A stretch of DNA of 48,753 nt from an uncultured Hungatella sp. (GTDB lineage Bacteria; Bacillota; Clostridia; Lachnospirales; Lachnospiraceae), in the NCBI GenBank assembly GCA_910588325.1, contig CAJUPP010000019.1:1-48753 (forward strand). The letters run 5' to 3'. Below, piece by piece: positions 18,434-25,877 of the stretch. The notes beneath the pieces are model-generated. The model was not told the origin of the DNA, did no database searches, and was given only the letters and a program-made list of their open reading frames with translations. Numbering within the stretch: position 1 is the stretch's first letter; every line of letters begins with the position of its first letter. Position numbers and translations under genes: made by a program.

Positions 18434-18896
18434 CCCACACTAAAGGCACTGTAATGGGAAACAAACTCATTTAACTCCAAAAGAAAAATCCCATGTGTTC
18501 CCTTGTCTTCCTGTTCCCTTACAATGGTTCCGTCTTCGTCTTTCTTATAGGCTCTGGTTCCTGACGCCCATGGATTTCTTAATTTGACATATCTGTTTTG
18601 TCCTATCTGCTTTACTCCCAGTATGGTGTGATTTTCAGCAGTCTCTGCCTGGTTCGATTTCGCTGGGCGGCCGGAAGGTCACTGCCTCCCCTCTTTTTTG
18701 CAGGAGCCGCCTCCACCGGCATAACAGGGCCGCCTCCGCGCACTCTGTGTTTGGAATCTTCAAAAGTCTGCTCCGGCCCGGACGGCACATTCCCCTGGTT
18801 TATGATGGTATTTTTTTGTTCCATTTGCTGCACATTCATATGCAGGGGCCTTTGCCTCTGCAGCTGAATGGTACTTCCAAGCAGACCTTTTCCCAT
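18430..18896 (-). pseudogene. Decayed calpain-type toxin gene (internal deletion plus frame change)
   Basis: From 18896 an open frame begins with AGGAGA upstream and a leader that ends GGGPVMPVEAAPAKKR, matching the leader patch of the intact calpain gene. The frame runs out at 18612. In the next frame, from about 18660 to the stop at 18430, the sequence encodes the calpain C-terminus with HTILGVKQIG, YVKLRNPW and HGIFLLELNEF, including His and Asn of the catalytic set. The ~600 codons between, with the catalytic cysteine, are gone. The best reading is a second calpain toxin gene that lost its middle by deletion. The 94-aa leader peptide could still be made. Confidence 0.8.
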
Positions 18897-18928
18897 ACAT
18901 TCTCATCTCCTGTATTTGATAATTTGTG

Positions 18929-19357
18929 TCATCCCTGGCTCTCATACCGGCGGATATCCGCCGCCAATGCTTCCAGAGCAAAGGTAAGAATCCTGCTGTC
19001 CCAGCCTTCTTCTGCCTCCGGCACCCCGCACTTGAAAATCACCTGATTTCTGAAAGGATCCAAACACGCCATAGCAAGGAGGCTGTTTTCATTAAAACGG
19101 CAGCACCGCTCCACCAGGTTCTCTTCATCCTCCTCCGGTATCTCCAAAGCTGCCGTGATGCTCAGCAGGTATCCGCCTTCCGCCACAGGCACACAGGCCA
19201 GCTGAAGCTGCCTTCCTTCCACCTCCGCCAAAACCGCCGGCAGAGACTCCATAGCCATCAGCACGTCATTTTCAATCCCCATATCCTCCAGTCTCTCCGA
19301 AAGGGCGGTAAGTTTTGGCATCAGCTGCTCCAGCAGCTCCTCCCTGTTCTCTTCCAT
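18929..19357 (-). CDS. Small acidic putative effector chaperone
   Basis: The protein is 142 aa, acidic, with no signal or membrane segment. It aligns along its length with the C-terminal third of the GNAT fusion at 17072-18433: L-PKL-ALS-RLEDMGI at the start, a LACVPVAEGGYLL-type strand, a CRFNENSLLAMA middle and an ITFALEALAADI-like end. The alternating helix/strand pattern and size recall YbjN and type III secretion chaperones. It follows the AAA+ gene by 4 bases, with GGAGGAG before the ATG, and lies directly upstream of the decayed calpain gene. It is probably the orphaned partner of that lost toxin; this is inference from position and homology. Confidence 0.75.
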   Translation of the reverse strand: MEENREELLEQLMPKLTALSERLEDMGIENDVLMAMESLPAVLAEVEGRQLQLACVPVAEGGYLLSITAALEIPEEDEENLVERCCRFNENSLLAMACLDPFRNQVIFKCGVPEAEEGWDSRILTFALEALAADIRRYESQG

Positions 19358-19361
19358 AGGA

Positions 19362-21575
19362 TCACTCTCCTCCTGTCCTCATATACAGTTCCTCATACAA
19401 TTCATTGCCAATCCCCATGCGGCCGGTTCGGCGGTACTCAAAATCCACCGCCTCCACCAGGTCCTGATTCTGTACCTTCCTGTGTTCCGCCGCCGCCCGG
19501 TAAGCCGCCGCCACAGCCGCAGACTTGATGCTGCTTCCCGTAAGCTCCGCCTTCCTGGCAAAGACCCCGAAATCCACATCCGCCTCCAGAGGCGTCTCCC
19601 GTGGAAATATCTTCTGCCACAAGAGAAGCCTGGTCCCCTCATCCGGCTGCTCCACCGGAATCATGAAAGTCATCCGCCGCTTAAAAGCACTGTCAAAATT
19701 CTGCATCACATTGGTGGCCAGAATGGACACCCCGGAATACTCCTCAATCTTCTGCAGAAGGTAGGCCGTCTGGGCATTGGCATACTTATCATTGGAGTTT
19801 GACACCTCCGTCCTCTTGGTAAACAGGGCGTCCGCCTCATCAAAAAATAAAACCGCATTGGAAAATCTGGCCGCCTCAAACACTGCCCCCAGATTCTTCT
19901 CCGTCTCCCCAATATATTTGCTTCCAATCTGAGACAAATCAATCCGGTATATATCCAGTCCCAGCTCCCTGGCAAACACCTGGGCCGCCATGGTCTTTCC
20001 CGTCCCGGGAGGCCCGTAAAATACAATGGACGTGCCGTTCCCATAAGGCAGCTTCCTCCCAAACCCAAACCTGTCGTGAACCACACTCCGGTACCGGACC
20101 CGGTCACAGGCCGCTTTCAGAAGCCTTCTGCTGCCCTCCGGCAGCTGCAGATCCTCCCAGGTAAACGGACTTTCCAGCCTGGCGGCATACTCTCCGAATT
20201 CCGCGCTGCACTTCATCCGCACCTGCCGTTCCAGCAGCTTCTCCGAAGCCACAAAGCCTTCCCCATCAATGGGAGCATCCAACAGGGCGCACTCCAGCAC
20301 CTGGCTGATTCTCCCGGGAGTCATGTGGTACCTGGACACCAGCTGATCCACATCCACATCCTCCCCAAACCGAAGCCCCAGCCCCTGTGCAAAATAACTC
20401 CAGAACCGTTTCTGCACCCCGGTACCCGGAATCTCCAGAGAAATAGTATACCAGCTGCCGCGGACAGACAGTTCCTTAGGCCTCTGCCCCTGGGCCCCTA
20501 TAAAATAAAGATTTATGTAATCCTGCAAAAAGGCAAAAATCCTTTGAATTCCCGGAAGGCGCGCCGGCTCAAAGGGAACCTTGTCCAGATAAAGCAGGCT
20601 TTTCTCATAAATACATTTTAACATAATATCCCTTAAAATGGAGTACACCGCCCCGTCATCCTGTGCCAGAAGACAGGACATATCCACACACAGCACATCC
20701 ATCTCCGCCACAGCCCCCAGGGATTTCATCAGAAACTTCTTCCCCACGCCTTCCATGGCACACAGATGAATAATCCCTCCGCTCTTTTTCCCCGTCATGG
20801 CAGAAAACACCTGCAAAAGCTCCTCAAACTGCTCCTGATTGCACAGAATCTCCTCCATCTCCGCCTCATATTCCAGAACCTGCGCATACCGTGACAGGCT
20901 CCCCATCTGCATAGGCTCCCCTGCCAGAATCTGTACCACCCGTTTATTTAAACACAAGGGCCGGGACAGCCGCGACATATCCGCCTTTTGGGCCCACGGC
21001 TCCAGAAGAAACCGGTACAGAAAGCTGTCCTCATCCCACAGCTGCCCCTGATACCCATCCTCCTCCTCCAAAAACAACGTACAAAGATCCCACACCAGCC
21101 CCAAAGAGGGCCTGGCCGTAGGATGAGCCTCCTCCTGCAAAACCCCGAAAACCCTCTCATACTTCCTGTTTAAGTCAACCGCCGCCGCCATAAGAAACGC
21201 CAGTATCTCCCCATAGGACAGCAGCCCGCTTTTCAGAAACCCTGCAAAAGCCAGCCCCTCCTGCCCCCTTACATCCTCCGGCTCCTTGCCAAGAAGCATC
21301 TCAAACACCTGCCGGAACCTTTTCTTCCCCTCAAACTCCACCTTCCCATGAGGCTCCAGCACCTTCATCAGCTCCTGGTCGCTAAGCATGCCTCCAATCC
21401 TCTGGGCTGATTCCTCCCTCTCCTGCTCCTTAAGAAACAGCGCCGCTGCACACAGCATATCCAGAAACCGCTGCCACTGCTGCCACTCCTCCTGCCTGTC
21501 CAAAAAAGGCTCCCCGGTACATCCCCCAAAGTACGCCTCCACAATCCCGTCAATATCCCAGCCAGCCTCCGCCAT
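19362..21575 (-). CDS. AAA+ ATPase of the injection system (Afp15-like), copy 1
   Basis: The ~737-aa protein has a C-terminal AAA+ module: Walker A YGPPGTGKTMAAQV, Walker B VLFFDEADALF, sensor SILATN and arginine finger FKRRMTF. A second, degenerate P-loop-like site (CAMEGVGKKFLMKSLG) precedes it around residue 275, so the protein has two ATPase-like domains and a helical N-terminus. CIS loci of the Afp/PVC kind carry one such ATPase, thought to act in assembly or loading. I start it at 21575, where TTGGAGG lies 5 bases upstream. The ATG at 21596 has no ribosome site and abuts a repeat element. The first gene of the calpain-chaperone group. Confidence 0.9.
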   Translation of the reverse strand: MAEAGWDIDGIVEAYFGGCTGEPFLDRQEEWQQWQRFLDMLCAAALFLKEQEREESAQRIGGMLSDQELMKVLEPHGKVEFEGKKRFRQVFEMLLGKEPEDVRGQEGLAFAGFLKSGLLSYGEILAFLMAAAVDLNRKYERVFGVLQEEAHPTARPSLGLVWDLCTLFLEEEDGYQGQLWDEDSFLYRFLLEPWAQKADMSRLSRPLCLNKRVVQILAGEPMQMGSLSRYAQVLEYEAEMEEILCNQEQFEELLQVFSAMTGKKSGGIIHLCAMEGVGKKFLMKSLGAVAEMDVLCVDMSCLLAQDDGAVYSILRDIMLKCIYEKSLLYLDKVPFEPARLPGIQRIFAFLQDYINLYFIGAQGQRPKELSVRGSWYTISLEIPGTGVQKRFWSYFAQGLGLRFGEDVDVDQLVSRYHMTPGRISQVLECALLDAPIDGEGFVASEKLLERQVRMKCSAEFGEYAARLESPFTWEDLQLPEGSRRLLKAACDRVRYRSVVHDRFGFGRKLPYGNGTSIVFYGPPGTGKTMAAQVFARELGLDIYRIDLSQIGSKYIGETEKNLGAVFEAARFSNAVLFFDEADALFTKRTEVSNSNDKYANAQTAYLLQKIEEYSGVSILATNVMQNFDSAFKRRMTFMIPVEQPDEGTRLLLWQKIFPRETPLEADVDFGVFARKAELTGSSIKSAAVAAAYRAAAEHRKVQNQDLVEAVDFEYRRTGRMGIGNELYEELYMRTGGE

Positions 21576-21612
21576 ATGATCCTCCAACTTATACATCGTT
21601 TACTTTTAAAAT

Positions 21613-21713
21613 CCGCCGCCGATTAGGCGGCATAAATTTCAGATATGCCCAGTATACCCTCCAGACTTTCATGTATGGTGATACGCTCATCTGCAGGCAC
21701 ATGAAGGGCTACT
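21613..21713. repeat. Dispersed ~100-bp repeat, copy B
   Basis: Same orientation as the copy at 5-104, sharing the CCGCCGATTAGGCGGC hairpin and the CCAGACTTTC block. Its left end lies only ~17 bases from the ATG at 21596 of the AAA+ gene, so the element either carries or interrupts that gene's 5' region. Confidence 0.6.
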
Positions 21714-21854
21714 GGAAACCCTCCGTGGGAATGCACACAAAATGCCAAAAGCAGGCATTTTGGCACCGTACGGCCAGCGCAGCAAGTGCGCAGACCTGTA
21801 GCAAGGATTCGAGACTTTCACAGTATCACTCCTCTTCAGCCTGCCAACAAAGCA

Positions 21855-21991
21855 GCTTCGGAGTAACTATGAAACATCTGAAGACCATTTTCCACGTCGG
21901 TACTTAGCGCCTGTCTTTCAGGCGCTTAGTACCGCTACGTGGAAACCTGAGCGAGAGTGCGTCGGAAGATGTTTCATAGTTACTCCGAAGC
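21855..21991. repeat. Long palindrome with shared hairpin core, copy 1
   Basis: Outer arms of ~25 bases are near-perfect inverted repeats (GCTTCGGAGTAACTATGAAA at 21855 and its complement ending at 21991). Inside is a second stem at 21889-21945 built on CGGTACTTAGCGCCTG / CAGGCGCTTAGTACCG, followed by GCGAGAGTGC. The inner core recurs at 33546-33582, where the outer arms have a different sequence. As RNA it would form a long hairpin; a terminator, processing site or miniature mobile element are all possible. Confidence 0.75.
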
Positions 21992-22017
21992 GGACCCTTT
22001 GCTTGCATCCTTCCGCC

Positions 22018-24861
22018 TCACTGCGCCGCCGCTCTCTGCCTCTCCCCCATTCTCCGGCGGTAAATCTCCCTGATCTCCCGTCTCATATCCGCCACCTTCC
22101 CATCTTCCTCACGCTTGGCCGCTCCCGGCCCTCTCACTTCTTCCAGCCGCACCACATACCCTCTCATAGGAAACATACTATCCTTCTTCTTCCCGGAAGC
22201 CTCACCATTCCTCTGGCTCCTCTCCTCCGCAGACGGCGCATCCTGTGCATCCTCCCACCGGATTCCATCCTCCAGAATAACCGCCTTCCGAAGCTCCGTC
22301 ACCACCTTAAACTCCGTGTTGGCAGGTATAAGAACCTCCGCCTCATTCTGAACCTTGGACACCCCCGAGATGTCCACCGCTCCCTTCCCCGTCATCGAGT
22401 ACTCAATGAGAACCGCATTGTCCTCCCCCTCTTTATCCTGGCTCTTCTTAAAATACTGAGCCGCCTTCGCAATCCTCTTAGAACTGCTCATCATGGAATT
22501 TATCGTAATAGTAGATCCTGCCGAGGCCTTAAATCCTCCCGTAAGCCTGCCGCCCCGGAAGGTAGACCCCACATAGGCGCTTTTCCCTTCCATATTAATC
22601 CCTGCACCGGTATCCGCCTGGCCTCCCTCATTCTGCCCTCTCTCCTCCAGGGCATCCTGGGACATTCTGGAAGAAATCCGTATCATCTTGAAAATAGAAT
22701 CTGCAACCTCTTCATCTGCAATCTCCGAACCAGACGAAAACTCATAAGATCCAAATCCTGTCTGCTTATACTGGTCAACCCTGTCATCTCGCAAAGCCTT
22801 CCGTGCAAATCCTTCCCAATATTTCTGTCCCCTTGTCATTGCCAGGAACGCTCCCGTGGTATAGATATTCAGAGCGATATCCTGCGCCTGGGCATTGTTG
22901 GCATCCTCCCCAATCTCCTTCATAATCCCGTCGGAAGACTTTCCATACAAAGTAAAATTATACCCATCCGTTACCTCATACCCTCTCTGGGAAAGCTTCT
23001 CTCTGCCCTGCGCAATCTGGTCTTCAATATATTTTCTCTGTTCCTCGAAAACCTCCAGATCCTGTCCTGTCTTTCTCTCTTCCTCCTGGGCCTTCTTAAA
23101 CTCCTCAATCTTTGCCAGAAGGTTGGCTCCCATCTTCTTCTGCCTGTCATCCGCCTTGAGAACCAGAAGCCCCGGTACATCCATCTCCAGAAGCTGTTCA
23201 AAGGACATGGACTTGTACGCATCTCCATACGCCTGATGAAGCCTTCCGGTCTTTACCAGCTGGTCAATCAGCTGATTGATAATCTTCCGGATAGGTTCCG
23301 GCTTGGACGCCACTCTCCCTGCATTCCTTTTTCTGGTGCGCAGATCCGTGATGGCCGCTTTCAGCTCCTCTAAATGCTGCTGCAGATAATCCCTGTCTCC
23401 CACCATGCTTCTGACGTCGCCGTTATTCATAGCCGCTTCATTTCTCTTATTGTACCGCTCTCTTCTCTTGTCTCTCAGCTCATTTAGCATCAGCCGGTAG
23501 ACAAGCTCATGAGGAAACTGGTGCTCCGGCGCAAATTCCTGGCGCAGCACATCCACTGGAAGAGGATCCACAGTCATGTACATGGCTGCCGGCTCCGACA
23601 GATCCTCCTTGCCGGTGATTCCTGCATTCTGAGAGCCCTTCATAATCTCATACAGAGAGTGGTCCTTGCTGGTTACCATCCATGCAATAAGGGCAAGCCG
23701 GAAATACAGAAGGTCTTTCAGAGAAGCCCCCATCAGCTTATAAGCTCCCAGCATCCGCAGGGTGGTTCCGGAAGGCCCTGCCGTCTGCAGCATGCCCTCT
23801 GCATTGACTCTCTCCTTCATCCTGTACCAGGCTCTTCCCTCCTGCCACTGAAGCTCCCCGTCTCTCATTCCGTTGGCCCGCTCCCTCTGGGACAAGCCCA
23901 GGCCCAGTCTCTCATAGTGCTGCTCTCCCAGCCGGTTAGCCATCCTCTCTTCCCGGCTTCTGGTCTGCCTGGTAAACTTGCTGGACATGGCTGCATTGAA
24001 GCCTCTTAACAATCCTGAGAAAAACCGTGTCAGCTTGTTTCCCCTGCCCTTCTTCCTGTCTGTGCTTTTCTTCAAATCTCTTGCTATGGAAAAGGTGTCA
24101 AACACATCCCCTCTCTTGGCCCTCTGTTTCATTCCCTCCAGAAGATCCAGGCGGACACCCTGAAGCTCCGGGCTTCTGGCCCGGTCCTCATCGGAAATAT
24201 AAGCCATCATATTTTTCAAAGAACGGCTTCTGGCAATCTGGTCTCTTCCCCGGCCTCCGTTTACGAACATGCCGTTGTACAGCATCGTCATCCGCTCACG
24301 TAAGTTTCCATCGCCGTTGATCACCTGATTTAAGTTTTCCCGGTCTGTCTGGTCAGCGACCAGCCGGTCCATAGCATTGCTTCCGTCGTTTAAATACTGC
24401 CTGTAATTGCCGATCTGCCCGGCTCCTCCGGAGCTGTCTCCCTTGGGAAGCAGGGCTTCCAGAAGAGTATCGGTAATCTCCACATTGTCCTGTTGCGCCT
24501 CCGGTTCCCCGGCCTCTGTCAGGTTCGTCCCGGTTTCCGCTTCCTGAGCCTGGGGCCCTGTTGTCCCTGCCTCCAGGTTGGTCCCAGGCGCTGCCTCTCC
24601 TGTCACCTCTGCCGCCACCTGCCCCAGGGCCTGGGCATTCTCCACAGCCTCCTCATTCATTCCCGGAGCCTGATCCGGATTTTTATAGTAGGCATTAAGC
24701 ATCCGGCTTAATCTGGTCAGTGCCGTCTTGGCCGCCTGCTGTACGTAAGGCGTCTTATACAGTCTGGCAGCAAATTCCTCCTCGTATTTGTCCGCAGTCT
24801 GTTCCCAGGCGCTGTGCCTGTATATCTCCTGATACGCTTTCTTGTTAAAATCTGCCCCCAT
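22018..24861 (-). CDS. Large protein with C-terminal ADP-ribosyltransferase domain, probable injected toxin
   Basis: The 947-aa protein is soluble, with no signal peptide. Residues ~1-720 are mostly helical and charged, with a low-complexity A/E/T/G/Q patch at ~75-150. From ~755 an R-S-E class ADP-ribosyltransferase fold is visible: Arg in YVGSTFRGGR (~769), the Ser-rich strand ITINSMMSSSKRIAKAAQYF (~787-806) and the catalytic Glu-x-Glu in QNEAEVLIPANTEFKV (~840-842). Enzymes with Glu-x-Glu usually transfer ADP-ribose from NAD+ to arginine. The last ~75 residues are charged. It follows the 294-aa GNAT gene by 112 bases. Delivery by the CIS is inferred from the neighbourhood; the target is unknown. 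Confidence 0.8.
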   Translation of the reverse strand: MGADFNKKAYQEIYRHSAWEQTADKYEEEFAARLYKTPYVQQAAKTALTRLSRMLNAYYKNPDQAPGMNEEAVENAQALGQVAAEVTGEAAPGTNLEAGTTGPQAQEAETGTNLTEAGEPEAQQDNVEITDTLLEALLPKGDSSGGAGQIGNYRQYLNDGSNAMDRLVADQTDRENLNQVINGDGNLRERMTMLYNGMFVNGGRGRDQIARSRSLKNMMAYISDEDRARSPELQGVRLDLLEGMKQRAKRGDVFDTFSIARDLKKSTDRKKGRGNKLTRFFSGLLRGFNAAMSSKFTRQTRSREERMANRLGEQHYERLGLGLSQRERANGMRDGELQWQEGRAWYRMKERVNAEGMLQTAGPSGTTLRMLGAYKLMGASLKDLLYFRLALIAWMVTSKDHSLYEIMKGSQNAGITGKEDLSEPAAMYMTVDPLPVDVLRQEFAPEHQFPHELVYRLMLNELRDKRRERYNKRNEAAMNNGDVRSMVGDRDYLQQHLEELKAAITDLRTRKRNAGRVASKPEPIRKIINQLIDQLVKTGRLHQAYGDAYKSMSFEQLLEMDVPGLLVLKADDRQKKMGANLLAKIEEFKKAQEEERKTGQDLEVFEEQRKYIEDQIAQGREKLSQRGYEVTDGYNFTLYGKSSDGIMKEIGEDANNAQAQDIALNIYTTGAFLAMTRGQKYWEGFARKALRDDRVDQYKQTGFGSYEFSSGSEIADEEVADSIFKMIRISSRMSQDALEERGQNEGGQADTGAGINMEGKSAYVGSTFRGGRLTGGFKASAGSTITINSMMSSSKRIAKAAQYFKKSQDKEGEDNAVLIEYSMTGKGAVDISGVSKVQNEAEVLIPANTEFKVVTELRKAVILEDGIRWEDAQDAPSAEERSQRNGEASGKKKDSMFPMRGYVVRLEEVRGPGAAKREEDGKVADMRREIREIYRRRMGERQRAAAQ

Positions 24862-24973
24862 GGTTCTCTCCCCTTTTCTGGCATGGAATGCTTCTGGAAA
24901 CTCCTTATGCCTGGATTTTCAGCTGCAAAGACAGGCACAAAAGCGTTTCCGAGAACACTCGGCATATGTAAAC

Positions 24974-25858
24974 TTAGTAAATATAATACCTGGCCGCGGC
25001 CTGACCTACGGTTTTCGCCTTCTGGTCCGTCATCTGAAGGACCATCTTCTGGGTGGTCTCCGTCAAGGCGTTGATGTAGATCTTATCCTCCGGATCGCAG
25101 TATTTTTTCAGCACCTGGTAGCTGGCCCGGAACAGCCCCATCATCTCCGCCGGAGCCGCCTTGCTGAGAATGCAGAAATAGGACAGAATATAATCCGCAT
25201 CCTGTTTCTCCAGCAGGATACAGCCCTCCGGCTCTCCTCTTTTTACCAGCAGGAAGCTGGCCGCCTGGTCATACAGATACTTTACGTTCAGATCCGGCAC
25301 GGTTCCGTCCTCATTGGGCAGGCTCTCCAGCTTCTTCAGAAACTGATTCCACATCCTGGCTGTCACGGCTGATAAAGGAACCGCTTTCACACCGGCTCCC
25401 AGAACCGCCGCCTTTCCTTCGTCTGCTCCCTGTCCGGCTCCGCTCCCGGCCAGTTCCGTCTGTCCGAAAAATTTTCCGGACAAATCTTTAAAATCCGCCA
25501 CATAAACCGTGCTCTCCGCCTCATCCCGCTCATACCGGTTGCCGGCTAAGCAGGCGTCCAGCCCTTTCATGGCTTCATTGTCCACATACTGGCACAATTC
25601 CCCGTCCATCTGGGATCCGCGCCCTATGTGGTGAAGCTCTTCCAGCAGCCCGGTAGCGATTCCCTTCCTGCGGTACTCTTCCGCCACATACAGGTAATGA
25701 ATCTCCAGAAATGTCTCCGCCTCCTGGGCCGCCAGCACGCCGCAGGCCGTCCCCTCTTCGATAGCTCCCAAAACCAGGTCCGCAAACTGCCACTGTTCCA
25801 CAGGCATGAGGGGTTCAAAAAATGATCTGTTCTCTTGTCTTACAATCGTTATCTCCAT
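24974..25858 (-). CDS. Tandem GNAT acetyltransferase-like protein
   Basis: Residues ~1-130 of 294 form a GNAT domain with an acetyl-CoA loop in VAEEYRRKGIATGLLEEL and an LEIHYLYV core strand. Residues ~165-294 form a second, degenerate GNAT-like unit (SFLLVKRGEPEGCILLEKQ, then a KIYINALTETTQKM end) without a convincing CoA loop. The same two-part layout forms the first two-thirds of the fusion at 17072-18433, which adds a chaperone domain. It has GGAGGAG before the ATG and lies between the 930-aa protein and the ADP-ribosyltransferase gene. Acetylation of a toxin, of the particle, or simple binding are all possible; the enzymatic activity is not proven. Confidence 0.8.
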   Translation of the reverse strand: MEITIVRQENRSFFEPLMPVEQWQFADLVLGAIEEGTACGVLAAQEAETFLEIHYLYVAEEYRRKGIATGLLEELHHIGRGSQMDGELCQYVDNEAMKGLDACLAGNRYERDEAESTVYVADFKDLSGKFFGQTELAGSGAGQGADEGKAAVLGAGVKAVPLSAVTARMWNQFLKKLESLPNEDGTVPDLNVKYLYDQAASFLLVKRGEPEGCILLEKQDADYILSYFCILSKAAPAEMMGLFRASYQVLKKYCDPEDKIYINALTETTQKMVLQMTDQKAKTVGQAAARYYIY

Positions 25859-25877
25859 CTTTTTCTCCTCCTGCCCT

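Larger units (their letters stand above)
21576..22017. other. Gene-free stretch with repeats and palindromes
   Basis: These 442 bases between two minus-strand genes contain, from left to right, the ~100-bp dispersed repeat copy B (21613-21713), a perfect 9-bp stem (CAAAATGCC / GGCATTTTG at 21738-21762) and a 137-bp palindrome (21855-21991). I see no ORF with a ribosome site. It probably separates the ADP-ribosyltransferase transcript from the calpain-group transcript, but no clear sigma-A promoter for the latter was found. Confidence 0.6.

Noticed and set aside
22003..23373. 456-codon plus-strand open frame opposite the ADP-ribosyltransferase gene
   Set aside because: Composition is dominated by Leu/Arg/His/Ser/Pro, typical of an antisense shadow, and it overlaps the catalytic domain coded on the minus strand.
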